A DNA stretch of 64,000 nucleotides from Clarkia xantiana subsp. parviflora (GCA_036873135.1 JAPTYO010000018.1:7307503-7371502), one strand, 5' to 3'. Shown: positions 23,091-33,920, numbered from the stretch's first letter. The notes: generated from the letters alone by a model not told the origin. Made by a program: numbers and translations.

Positions 23091-23516
23091 TGGGCCTGAC
23101 TTCCAATTCATGTTATAATCAGTCATGGGAGCTTGGACTAGTTACGGTTCGACCCGGCGTTTTTTTCCTGTTTGGGCCATTTTTGCTCGCGGTTGGCACG
23201 TTCGGGTCAATGTTTCGATTTGAAATCGTGTGCGGGGTTGATTTGGAAAGTAAGTATGAACAAAAACGGGATCAAATTGGGCGTACATCCATCATTTTCC
23301 CCCGAATTAAACAATGGACTAACCCTTCATTGACTCTATTTTTCGATGGGATGAGACTCTAAATTTGAATCCATTGTTTACCTTTCGATGATTTTACGTG
23401 GGCCACGGGTGTCCGTTTTTCCAAGTTTCGAATTATAATCTAATGTGGCCTAATTAAAAGGCCCAATTTGTGATAGCTTGAGCGTATATCCAACAGGACA
23501 GAATCATTTTGTGGGC
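23091..23516 (-). repeat. Gypsy LTR fragments resembling the start of the K LTR
   Basis: On the minus strand, TGATGGATGTACGCCCAATT begins at 23302. It resembles the K LTR start at 57273 (TGATGGATATACGCCCAATT) and is preceded by a polypurine-like TTCGGGGGAAAA. A second, similar start (TGTTGGATATACGCTC) lies at about 23502. They look like two partial LTRs of K-type elements in minus orientation. Ends and TSDs are not resolved. Confidence 0.4.
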
Positions 23517-23700
23517 TGAATTACAATTGTTATATATGTTAATATAAATGCATGATTAGAATTGCGTCTCACTATGTCAAGATAGCCGGATATTGCATGT
23601 TGGGGGCGGAGCCCTGATTTCAATTAATGAGTTGCGCACTAGGATAGACATGCTATGCTGAGTGATCTTGATTAGGATACATGTCTAGGATAGGACTAGT
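23517..23700 (+). repeat. Plus-strand fragment of family-1 leader, inverted relative to B
   Basis: GTGGGCTGAATTACAATTG, the AGATAGCCGGATATTGCATG block and GCGCACTAGGATAGACATG match 15705-15890 of element C on the plus strand. The neighbouring B leader (22653-23090) matches 15925-16510 on the minus strand. The two pieces are adjacent in the family order but opposite in direction, so an inversion is possible. Confidence 0.5.
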
Positions 23701-24290
23701 CCAATCTCGACATCCTTCCAGACGGGCTAGTCATCCGGCCAAAGGGTGTTCGCGACGTCCGACCAATTATTGTTCGGATTATGCCTTTGAATGGCTCGTC
23801 GACGCTCAACGTATGCGACCCTTACACAACACTACGAACTCTCCAATGCTTACAAGTATTTAAACCTTTCATTATCTGCTAATAAACTACGTTTAGGGAT
23901 TAATGACGTCATTAGCCGCCTTAATTCCCCTTGAGGCCTATATAGAGAGCCCAAGACTTCTCATACTACACATTATGAACTTTTGCATTTGAGCTCTACC
24001 TTCTCCCTAGTTTCTCTCTCTAGAAATACAGTACTCATTTAAGCACCGGAGATGGTTCACCGGTTCCACCCCGGTTTACCCTTCGTATATGTTTGCAAAG
24101 GAACGGATTACGAGAAGAGCAAATGAGAATGGATCGTCGGAAAGGAAAATCATACTCGTGGGATCGACTTTCGTGTTGACATCAAGATACCCCGATATCC
24201 ACTTCCCAACAAGAGAGATAGTGGCGGTTCAACATGTGACAAGCGAGTTACCACCTCATCTTTCCTAAGTTCGGATAGTTTTGTTGCCTT
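23701..24290 (+). repeat. Gypsy LTR-like fragment (Tat-type motifs)
   Basis: Contains TATA-like GGCCTATATAGAGAGCC near 23937, then ACTCATTTAAGCACCGGAGA, a GC stem ACCGG/CCGGT (24059-24075) and TTTGCAAAGGAACGG. This order of blocks is the same as in the LTRs of F/G, D and K. It is probably a solo or truncated LTR of another family. I could not find a partner LTR, a PBS or clear ends. Confidence 0.45.
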
Positions 24291-24974
24291 CCTTAAGAGG
24301 ATGACTTTAACGAGGGGTATTGTACTCACTTGTGGTTGTTGACTAGGTTGGCGTCGACCCTTAAAAAAGAGTTGTCAACCTTTTGTCTTCATCCTCTCAC
24401 GTTGAATCTTTTAAATTGTCGACTTTGAAGTCTCGACTTTTGAAGGTCTTTAACTTATCGGTCGTCGACCTTAGATTCTCTTAAATTAGGGTCTAACAAC
24501 CTCAAATTGGAATAATTAGTTTCTGTAGGTAAGTTACAATTCATTAAATTAAGATCTAAGGTAGGTATATATTTTCTAAATCTCTAATGTTCTAGTCCGG
24601 AAATATTATTTTTCTTTTTTCTTCCTCTAGTTACCTATATATTATTATACATGTGATTCATTGACGGTGGCCTTCATTCTCCTATGGATGGAATACGTTT
24701 TAGTCAACAATCTTAAGAAATGAGAATTAATTAGGAGAAGTAGTAGTACAACAACGTATTAAGTTAATATTTCTAGGTAGCTAGCTCATGAATATGTAGA
24801 TCTATCATGTGCGGAGATTGTAATTGGACAACTATATATATATATATTCAACGTCTTTAATTAGTTACCATATAAAGGTCAAACAATGCAGGCGAGGAAA
24901 GCTACTGTGTCTTAACAAACACTGTATTATTATTTGACTCTTAATGCTTTTTAGAATGTTTTTTTTTTTAATTA
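24291..24974. other. No gene seen; AT-rich unassigned DNA
   Basis: No long frame, element end or RNA gene recognised. It contains several words around GTCGAC and short T-rich runs. It ends in TTTTAATTA (24966-24974), the putative TSD of the fold-back element. Confidence 0.5.
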
Positions 24975-25801
24975 AGGTTAATAGGTGTTTTGGTACAATG
25001 TTTGACGATTTTTGGCTTTTGGTCCAACATCTTTTTTTTTCTATATACATTTTTGGTGCAATACGTTTGCAATTTGTACCACTTTTGGTGCATCCGTAAG
25101 TTGACCGTTAGTTTGACCGTTAAATTGTCACTTGATTTGCACATGTCTAGCCCCAAATTTCTATTTTTTTCAATTTAATCCTCAAATTTATTGTCCTAAC
25201 TTTTTATTTTTGCAATTTAGCCCCTAAACATTTTCAACCGCACCCTAGGGCTAAATTGACCTAGCTAAGGTCAGACACATGGCTATGTTGAATCATGGCT
25301 AGGGTCACCAAAGCCCGGTGACCCTATCCATGGTCCGACCTAGCTATGGGTAGAAACATGGCTAGATCAATTTAGGCTTAGGGTCCAATTGGGTCAATTT
25401 TACCATAAGGCTAAATTAACCTAGCCATGTTTCGACCCATGGCTAGGTCGGACCATGGCTAGGGTCACCGGGCCTTGGTGACCCTAGCAATGGTTCGACC
25501 TAGCCATGGGTCGGACCATGCCTATGTCAATTTAGACCTAGGGTGCGGTTGAAAATGTCTAGGGGTTAAATTGCAAAAATAAAATGTTAGGAAAATAAAT
25601 TTGAGGATTAAACTGAAAAAAATTGAAAATTTAGGGGTAGTCATGTGCAAGTCACGTGACTATTTAACGGTCAAACTAACGATCAACTAACGGATGCACC
25701 AAAAGTGGTACAAATTGCAAACGTATTGTACCAAAAATATAAAAAAAAAAATATTACACCAAAAATAATCAAACATGTTGTACCAAAACAATTATTAAGA
25801 C
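24975..25801. mobile_element. Fold-back element with arms of about 410 bp (Mutator-like MITE candidate)
   Basis: The two halves are inverted copies around about 25390. Outer arm words are TTAATAGGTGTTTTGGTACA on the left and the complement of TGTACCAAAACAATTATTAA on the right. Further in, both arms hold CCACTTTTGGTGCATCCGT, GTTTGACCGTTAAAT, TTGCAATTTAGCCCC-type and ACCATGGCTAGGGTCACC-type words. The centre has nested hairpins (GGGTCACC...GGTGACCC). TTTTAATTA at 24966-24974 and 25802-25810 is a possible 9-bp TSD, the size typical of Mutator-like elements, though AT-rich. No coding capacity. As RNA it would fold into a long hairpin. Confidence 0.65.
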
Positions 25802-25812
25802 TTTTAATTATT

Positions 25813-26726
25813 ATCAGTAGTATTAATGTGAGTCCAACTCCAAACGATGCCGACAGAGAAATAGAAAGGGGGTCCCACTATTTATATTGACAAGGCGTTA
25901 TATGATTTATCGGGTGGTACTGTTTGCTCAGTCATTATTATGCCGTAAGCCCGTAACAAGTCCCAGTCCTCCATAAATTAATAATGTTAAAATCAATCCA
26001 TATTTTGTTGTTGTTTTTTTTTATGTGGGTATCTACAATCTTTGAAATATAATTGGGTGTTATAATTTTTTTTTAATCAAGGGTGCTATAATTTGGTAAG
26101 CATGAAATAATTGGCCTTCGATTTCCTTTGCTTCTTTGTTTTAAAAGCCTAAACGTTTGATGATTGGCTATTTGCCCTCGCACTGACTTAAGGAAAATAA
26201 GGATTGTTTTGCTAAAATTAAAGTATTATCTTAACATGAACACACTGGGACCGACAATAAAATAATCATGCTTATTCTCACTTTTTATTGTACTGTTAAC
26301 CGCACAAAATGACGGTTATGATGATAGTTTTGTACTCAACCAAGGTTATAGCTATCACCGTTATATGTATATATATATTACTAATATTTATACATATACA
26401 TTATTATACTATATAAGTATATTAATTTTGTAACAAAAAAAGTATTAATTCAATTATCACAGATCTCAATTCTCACCATTCATTTTTTTATAGCCAAAGA
26501 TCTCACTATTTATTCATTCGGTATATTGACAATTGTGTAACCATGATTGGATAAGCATGAGCAATCAGAAATGTATACCGTTTTAATTATTACTTATATT
26601 TCTTAAGACATTATTTTCCTTCTAAAGTGACTTATGACGTTGCACATCCAAACAAATTACTCTATTTATGAATTTATTCATGTAGGAAACCGACGTACAT
26701 GCTAAAGCAAACCAACAACCGAATTA
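25813..26726. other. No gene seen; AT-rich unassigned DNA
   Basis: Short TA-rich and homopolymer runs; no long frame with a recognisable domain. It may be real intergenic DNA or very old repeats. It ends at GTACG (26727-26731), the TSD of element D. Confidence 0.5.
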
Positions 26727-26731
26727 GTACG

Positions 26732-27385
26732 TGTTAGATATCTGTCCAATTCGGGTTCGTGTTTACATTTCGGGCTTCACAAAATACTCCAAAACCCGTA
26801 AAAGAACTCTTCCGCGGACACCCAAGTCCAAAAACGGTCCGGAATACGCGCAGTACCCGGACCGCGGGACTTCCGGATTGCCTAAGGCAATCCGGGTAGG
26901 TCCGGATCACCGACGTTCTCCGCGCACTTATCCCGATTATTTTGCCAAGTGCGAGAAATCAGTGCACGCATAGTCCACCTTGATGACGGTGTACGTTTTC
27001 CTTCATACCGACATCAAGCCGTTCAAAACTGGGCATGATCCCTAGGTTCCCTATAAATAGGGACCTAGGTCTCCCATTTTAAACAACTCCCTTATTCTGG
27101 CATTTTCGTGCTCTGACTTCTCTCTAAAAGGCTTTCTCTTTCTAAATATTTTGACTTGAGCGTCGGAGAGGGCCCAACCAGCATTCCCCCCCTCTCCAAC
27201 GCTGGTTACTGCCCCTGATGCAGGACCCGGATTTCGAGAGATCAAAGTCGGGAAATTAAAGAATAGTTCGAGGATCGTGTTTCAAGGATCGCGGCATACA
27301 AACAGACACCCGTTCCTGTATGCACATCCGGAGCCCGTTCGTGGAAAAGAAGTCCGAAGCTACCCAAGTGGAAGCAGACTTAACA
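26732..27385 (+). repeat. 5' LTR of element D
   Basis: 654 bp; the 647 bp partner is 40983-41629, and the two are highly similar. It has TATAAATA at 27052-27059 (changed to TATAATTA in the 3' LTR). It also has GACTTGAGCGTCGGAGAGGG followed by a 7-bp perfect stem (AACCAGC 27176-27182 with GCTGGTT 27201-27207) and GCCCCTGATGCAGG. Confidence 0.9.
27052..27059 (+). promoter_or_regulatory. TATA box in D 5' LTR
   Basis: TATAAATA in TTCCCTATAAATAGGGACC, the likely U3 core promoter. The 3' LTR copy has an A-to-T change here (41297-41304). Confidence 0.55.
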
Positions 27386-27403
27386 TTTGGCTCCGTCAGC
27401 GTG
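27386..27403 (+). other. Decayed primer binding site of element D
   Basis: TTTGGCTCCGTCAGCGTG directly follows the LTR and aligns with TTGGCGCCGTCTGTGGG of F, G and K, with several changes. The bases after it (ATTCGAACAAAAAGC) also match K (CTTCGAACAGAAAGC), supporting common descent. Confidence 0.6.
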
Positions 27404-27556
27404 ATTCGAACAAAAAGCCGTTCCATACCGCAAGCTATGATAGGAAGACGAACGAAGAAGGCGGGGGCAAGCAAGCCGAAGCCGACAAAAAGCTAACCAG
27501 GACGTTCTCACATTCCTGATACAGGATCCACCGCTTCAACCGTACCATCCGCAAAC

Positions 27557-28108
27557 GTGCCTTCTGCACAGCATGGCCTTAAAGTCCAGAATACAGCATA
27601 CATTGCATCCCACTCGGAAAAAAAGGCAAACGTACATATGATCCATGGAGACTTTGATGTTGAAAGCGAGAAGTCATACGAGCAAGAAGTGTACGTTGTA
27701 AAGACAATGCACAAGTCCCAAGATACCAACATGTGGTATGTCGACATAAAGGAGACCGTCATAAAGGATGCCGCCTTTGAAGATGTCATTGGTTTTTCAT
27801 CAAAGGACAAAGAGCACATTGCGTACCACGACGCCTTGGTCATAACCGCGCAGAAGCCGACAAGAAGTCGACTTGGATCCTCCCACATGCCTGTTGCCAC
27901 ATCCAATGCTTTCTTCATGCCAACAAGAAGTGTATCCTTCGCACAGTATGACCAAGGAGTCCTCCAATACAAAGGTGTCAACCCGCTACCACCTGTCACT
28001 CACATGATGAACGCGCTTGTAGAGGTGCTTGCATTCCGTAAGATGTTAACGAACCAAGGATATGCTCCGCCACCACCACCTCTGCCTCGAATCAACGGAC
28101 AAGTCTAG
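27557..28108 (+). pseudogene. Element D ORF1: displaced protease N-terminal region plus Gag-like tail
   Basis: 183-residue open frame. Residues about 29-95 (MIHGDF..., EQEVYVVK, VIGFSSKDKEHI, YHDALVITAQ) line up in order with the segment just before the protease active site in F and G (MIHGGF, SREVYAS, VISFSSEDLI, HDDALVVTLD). The catalytic Asp part is not here. The C-terminal half (NALVEVLAFRKML..., APPPPPLPR) looks like a proline-rich Gag N-terminal region. In normal elements this protease segment follows Gag, so its position upstream of the Gag knuckle suggests a rearrangement. Whether the protein is made is unknown. Confidence 0.55.
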
Positions 28109-28239
28109 GAGACAAGAACAAAGTCCCGAGTCACAAGGCATCAAGACACACCGCACCAAAGAATAGGGGGCAATACACGGAAGGTACCTTCTAGTACCAA
28201 CAACCAAGGCAAGGAGCTGCACGCTCATACAACCCGTAT

Positions 28240-29148
28240 GTGATAGCACAACACCAAGAAGGGGCATGGAAACAACCTCCAACCTCTCACTCAAAAATAC
28301 ACAAGGAAGGTTCTTCCATGAAGACAAGCCAAGACGATGCTAACATCCTTCACAATGAGGGACGGAAAAAACCTGTTAATGACGATGATGCCCCAATCAC
28401 GGGACTTACAACAAGAACCTTGAAGGCAATAATTGAAAAAGAGATAGACGCCTCCTGGGAAAAGAGACAACCGCAACAAAAGATTCCATTCCAGTCAGAC
28501 GTCCAAAGGCTCAAAAACACCAATCTCGCCAAATGTGTTCCATTGAACACACCGCTGTCCATCATCTTGAAAGAGATAAAGGAGACCAAACTGTGGAAAA
28601 AGCCCTCTAATTTCCGCAAGGGCCCATTGGGAAAAGATGAAAGAAAATGGTGTGAAAATCACGAAGTGTATGGCCACGAGACGGAAAGCTGTGTCGGATT
28701 AAGGTTTCATGTAAAAAGCTTAATCTTAAAAGGAGAAATGAAGAAGTATATCGACCAAGGCAATAAGCATCAAAAGAAGTCTCATGTGGAGTCTTCAGGA
28801 AAAGGCAAAGGAAAAGAAAAGGCGGATGATAATCCACCTATCGCCAAGCGCCGGAAAAACAACGTCACTCATGGGACCAATTATGACGACTTATACAATC
28901 CTTGGAGCACGAAGGTGGAGGAAACAAATTTCAAACTCCCGGAAAACAAACTTCCCCGTTCACTTGAGCCAATGACTGCCTTCCTTGACAAGAACGTTGA
29001 AGAATGGTATAAGCACCATAAAACTTGGAGGCATAACACCAACATTTGTTCATCCCCAAAGGTGGAGATTGAAGAGCTCAACACACTAGATGCACTGAGG
29101 AACTATGTGGCACGTGGCAGAATCAACTTGCAGACAAATCACCTATGA
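28240..29148 (+). CDS. Element D ORF2: Gag C-terminal region with zinc-knuckle
   Basis: 302-residue open frame (first codon ATT-type call; the true N-terminus is uncertain). Residues about 141-165 read KWCENHEVYGHETESC..., then VKSLILKGEMKKYI. This matches the spacing of the F/G knuckle (YCRFHRANGHDTNHC...IEKLIQKGKLKEFV). A Lys-rich stretch follows (GKGKGKEKADD). It probably descends from Gag and could bind element RNA. Codon usage is A-rich, unlike the GC-rich gag of F and G. No capsid domain is evident. Confidence 0.6.
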   Translation: MIAQHQEGAWKQPPTSHSKIHKEGSSMKTSQDDANILHNEGRKKPVNDDDAPITGLTTRTLKAIIEKEIDASWEKRQPQQKIPFQSDVQRLKNTNLAKCVPLNTPLSIILKEIKETKLWKKPSNFRKGPLGKDERKWCENHEVYGHETESCVGLRFHVKSLILKGEMKKYIDQGNKHQKKSHVESSGKGKGKEKADDNPPIAKRRKNNVTHGTNYDDLYNPWSTKVEETNFKLPENKLPRSLEPMTAFLDKNVEEWYKHHKTWRHNTNICSSPKVEIEELNTLDALRNYVARGRINLQTNHL

Positions 29149-29886
29149 AGACGTCAAACACATCATCAATCCCTTTATCTCCATTTTTGCATATCTACTT
29201 TAAGTCTTCTTAGATTAAGTACAACTTATGTTTATTAGCCTTAGTACTTTTCAAAAGGAGCGATCAGTAGACGCCTTCCTGTAATCCGTTGTACGAACTC
29301 CAAATATCTAATGAAGGATTAATCTACTTTCGTAGGTACATTACTATATCATGCATACTACCTTGGAATAATGCCAAGTAACAACTACGCACATATTAAT
29401 TGCGTCAACAACACAAGCTATCGCACTAGGAACAACAAACGGCTTAGGGCATACAACATCCCCCATGCAACGGAGCCTCAAGCATTCTATACGCACAAGA
29501 CTAAAAATCGCGCTGCAATAATAAACAAGACGGGGGCATCACCCAGGTGACAACGTCATCAACATTGTGGAAGATAGGAATTCAGGATACGCTCATATGT
29601 TATACGCACGCCTGTGCCAAACCAATCACGAGAAAAGAGTTAGAGAATTATTTCCAACATCCAGCAAGTTTACGCTTGTCAAGAACACAAGAAGGATCGT
29701 ACCACTCAAAACGTACGCTGACAGCGAAACCTAATCTTCGGCCAAAACAAAGGAGAAGATGAGGATTCCACCAGTATAACATCTCTACACCATGTGCACT
29801 ATCGTCATACAGACACAACCTCGAGAAGAGTCACAAGTGTATGAAGAAACACATCAAATAAACCCAGACCCCTTGAAAGTGAACAC
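29149..29886 (+). other. Element D internal non-coding stretch, with a copy of an internal duplication
   Basis: No recognisable domain. The part 29330-29460 (TCGTAGGTACAT..., GGAATAATGCCAAGTA, ACACAAGCTA, GGCATACAAC) recurs, diverged, at 30803-30930, so about 130 bp are duplicated inside the element. Confidence 0.55.
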
Positions 29887-30379
29887 ATGAAGCATGCATC
29901 GCAAAACCAGCACATTAAATTCAACACCGCGCAATGCGCAATAGGAGAAGGAGAGCAACAACTCCAAATCGGCGTTCCGTTCGTGATCGTAGAAAAGCTT
30001 GACGCATATAATGGAATCCTAGGGTATACAACCATGAACAAGTGGGGTATGATAAGCGTCAACATCACACCAAAAGATCAAGTTTCCAACAAAGGCAGGA
30101 ATTGGTGAAATAAAGGGAGATCAACAGTTATCAAAAGACTGCTACAAGGTTGCACTCCAACATAATGTCAAGACAAACAATAGCGGAATTCCCGTCATTG
30201 ATGAAAACCCAAGGGTAGATCATGCACGTCCTGCTCTTGTTAAAGCATTACAGGAGATCAAGATAGATGAGCCAGAAAGGATGGTCCGAGTAGGCGCATC
30301 ACTGTCAGAAGATGAAGTAATAGAAACCATCAGGAAACAGCGGTACGACCGCCAAGCGACTTGGGGGGCACCAAGCTGA
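29887..30379 (+). pseudogene. Element D protease C-terminal and RT-linker remnant
   Basis: The frame at 29887-30108 (IGVPFVIVEKLDAYNGILGY...) aligns with the protease C-terminal part of F/G (NVEFVVADSAGTYNAIIGR). A frame change near 30090 leads into AGIGEIKGDQQLSKDCY (F/G: GVGEVKGDQVASRKCY) and then RVGASLSEDEVIETIRKQR, the usual lead-in to RT. The coding homology ends at QATWGAPS-stop (about 30379) in GACTTGGGGGGCACCAA. The same junction occurs in K at about 61995. RT does not follow. Confidence 0.65.
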
Positions 30380-33150
30380 CAAGTGCTTGGCATTCCACCG
30401 AAGTGAAGAAACGAATAATTGCAAGAACACGCGGTACCATTCTTCTAAGAAGGAAACACCAAGCAATGATCATATATAGGCATGTACATCATGTTAAGGA
30501 GGCATCAACGCGTATCAACTAGAGGACGCATACAATAATGCATAGTCGCTGTTCATACAGACATATTCACAATCACATATAGCGGGTGATAATTGGAAAA
30601 GCTCCGCTCCCAACATATGCGCACTTGTCACGATCCGCACCTATCACGTCTGCACTTAGGGAAGTTTCCTGCACAAAAGGAATCCTCGTATCAGACTCCT
30701 TTACTTTATCGATTACATGCATTACTAAAAAGAAAATTTCATAACTCCATATTTTTGCAAACTTGCAAACATTGCAACTATCTGACATAGCGCAACTTTG
30801 TTCGTAGGTACATACTACACTATGATTACTACATTGGAATTATGCCAAGTAGTAACCTATGCACATAATATCTACTTCAACAATACAAGCTAAGCATTAT
30901 GTTCAAGGAGGGATTTATGGCATACAACGCCAACATATCTATTATCTACACCAACAGGGAGTTTATTTCTCCACCCATAACGGCGTCTATCTCAAGAAGG
31001 CGTTTACTCAGGAACAATGTCAACAACATACAATGCCTTGGAAGAAAACCAAAACCAATTTTAAAAGTGACATGGTGCAATATTCTCCTTGTAGGAACAA
31101 AACCCATGTTCACATCTATCAAAAGTAACATATTGCGACATCCTCTTCAAAAGGGCAAACCCCATGTTTACTTCTAAAAAATGGCATGTTGTGAAATCCT
31201 CTGGGCAAATCCACATGTTCATAGCCATTCCCTGAGTAAAAACCGGATGCGGCAAATACATTATGGGACTGATCACCCCACCGTGGCAGAAATCCTCTTA
31301 ATAGACGACAACCCCACACACTAAAAGTATGCATACTCTCTTAAGGGTTCATACACCATGAAGACTTATGCCTGAAAAATGATAGCTTCATGTTATACGC
31401 TTTTAAAAGCAAAACTTGTTCAAAACTCATCAAACTTACAAGTCGAGTCTTGTATAACGTTATCTTGCTCTTTAGCATATAACGCCAAAACAACAAAATC
31501 AACAAGAAGTATCTTGCAACAACGTCGCCTTAGAGTAGAACTAAGAGACGGTATAAACTTAAGTCTTGCTACGTCAAGATGACACTGCTACATGTCAAAG
31601 GCCAAGTGCCAAGTACATTACTACCTGCAATGCTACAAGTACCAAGTGTACATAACACCCTGCAATGCGCAAGTCGCAACATCGTATGTTCTATCCATCA
31701 CAACAAGGAGTTCAATCCTATCACGCAAGTCCCATACAGACGGACAATGAAAATACGCAAGGTATGAAATATTACTAACAAGTTATCACATGTTTATTAT
31801 TATTGAAAACAGGTCCAAGTGATGAAATACCATGCAAGCAAAGGTATAAACAAAGATTTATCGAAAACCTCAAAACAACATCAACCAATTCAAAAAGGGT
31901 TCAACATGCTGGAGGCGGACAACCTGACACCAACCAAGAGATAACATCATCTCTAAGGATCTATGGCAAAAAGTTCATAATGTCGACATCAAATGCAATG
32001 TCGTCATCCGCACAAAAGACACGGCAAGAATGGTCGCTTCAACTTCAATACGACATAGCTCTTCAACATAAGCGCAACAATCAGCAATGCGTACATCAAA
32101 ATCAGTCGTCTTCAAGATCAAGTTTCAAGTGTGAAGAAGTAAACAACGCTTACCTCAATGAGAGGAACGCTCCTCCTTGGGGCGGTCCCTCAACCGGGGG
32201 GCAGAAGGTACCACCGCACGACCCTCAACTCTATTCCCTTTATTGCAAGAAGGAGTTAGCACGGTCGTACTCGGCATAAAGAACTTAGAATCGCTCGAGG
32301 AACGCGCCCCTGCGTCGGATCTTTTGAGAATTATGCTAAAGCCAGAAACTGCAACCACGCGTTAAGCAACATGAAAGCAACAACTTGGAAAATTAACATG
32401 TTCAAAGAAGATACAAAGAGGTTCCTTACTCACAAGTCCTTTACCGCGACCATGTCCGGAGACTCCAGAGTAGCAGGGGCAATTGTACGGACATTCCTTC
32501 CAACAAGCGGATTACTGTATACATCGGCTATCCGCAAATATGAGCTCTTTCCATCAGTCCAACCTACATTAAAACATGATACAGGTCATAAAGGACATCA
32601 ACATCTACACTTAGTGTATTATTTAGCTGCTCAACCATGTCGACATCCGAACACAGAGTTACTCGCAGAATGGAAATAGTAGCCTTACTCATGATAACAG
32701 CCGTGGGAAGATTAATTCCGACAAGAAGATAGCAAGATGTGATATCCTGAAAAAATGCAACCAACAATCCAATCAGTTCGCAAACAAACATCAACACTTA
32801 TGCAAACATTTATGCAATGGACGCTCCATGTGAGATAACTATGTACGCTATGACCTAATAATCTTCGTGCAACAAGTAACAAGAATCAGGCAAGGGGGGC
32901 AACTTCTTCAACACATCAACCTTACATGTCAACATCGAGCTCATACTCGCAGCATACATGATTACAATGGCGAAATATTTTCTAAGTGTTTAGCTCAGGA
33001 TGACAGTTAGCATATTGCAAGTTGTCAGCATGCTACTATGTGTCAGCATATTACCAAATGTTAGCATACAACATGATGTTGGTATACAACCTGTGTTTAC
33101 ATCAAGCATATGGATACAACATACATAGCCAGGGATAGAGAAAAGATTCT
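30380..33150 (+). other. Element D long non-coding interior
   Basis: About 2.8 kb without a recognisable protein. It holds the second copy of the internal duplication (30803-30930), degenerate repeats of about 60 bp around CCCATGTTYACWTCT (31060-31230), and an isolated GAAATATTTTCTAAGTGTTT near 32976, a fragment of the 66-bp unit. Short open frames here show no domain and are not shared with K. Confidence 0.5.
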
Positions 33151-33690
33151 AAGTGTGAGAGCAAGTGCGCACATACAAGCACGTACATACATGTCGACAA
33201 GGATACATGTCAACAAGTGTGGAATATTTTCTAAGTATTTCCATGTACGTACATACATGTCGACAAGGATGCATGTCGACAAGGAGAAAATATTTTCTAA
33301 GTGTTTCCATGTACGTACATATATGTCGACAAGGATGCATGTCGACAAGGAAAAAATATTTTATAAGTGTTTCCATGTACGTACATACATGTTGACAAGG
33401 ATGCATGTCGACAAGGAGAAAATATTTTCTAAGCGTTTCCATGTACGTACATACATGTCGACAAGGATGCATGTCGACAAGTGAAGAATATTTTCTAAGT
33501 ATTTCCATGTACGTACATACATGTCGACAAGGATGCATGTCGACAAATGTAGAATATTTTCTAAGTGTTTCCATGTACGTACATACATGTCGACAAGTAT
33601 GCATGTCGACAAGTGTGGAACATTTTCTAAGTGTTTCCATGTACGTACATACATGTCGACAAGGATGCATGTCGACAAGGGGAAAATATT
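33151..33690. repeat. 66-bp tandem array in D, left part
   Basis: Seven units of 66 bp start at CTAAG in 33231, 33297, 33363, 33429, 33495, 33561 and 33627, after one longer, diverged unit at 33151. Each unit contains CATGTACGTACATACATG, then two direct copies of ATGCATGTCGACAAG-type sequence, then AAAATATTTT. Because 66 is a multiple of 3 and stops are absent, several frames on both strands are open; these are not genes. Confidence 0.93.
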
Positions 33691-33920
33691 TATAAGCTTG
33701 AATCATACTTCATTGATGATTAGGGATTACAAGCAAGGTGATACAATATATATACTAAGTGAAACTAGGCTCACCAACTAAGACTATACAAAGAGTTGGA
33801 AACCAGGTGCATAGTGTTTGCATAGCATAACCGGGTGCATACATAGTGGCAGGGTGTATGCATAGTAAAACTAAGTGTATGCATAGTGTATTGAACATAG
33901 TCTTCATATACATTTCTATA
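33691..33920 (-). repeat. 3' LTR of Copia E
   Basis: 230 bp. On the element strand it starts TATAGAAATG and ends CAAGCTTATA. Bounded inside by the polypurine tract and outside by ATATT. Confidence 0.93.

Noticed and set aside
25705..25890. Small frames at the edges of the fold-back element
   Set aside because: They are translations of inverted-repeat arms and homopolymer runs, without conservation of frame between arms.
33097..33706. Several overlapping open frames with repeats such as MSTRMHVDK and VDMHPCRHVCTYMETL
   Set aside because: They are products of a stop-free 66-bp tandem unit read in many frames on both strands; no start context, domain or conservation.
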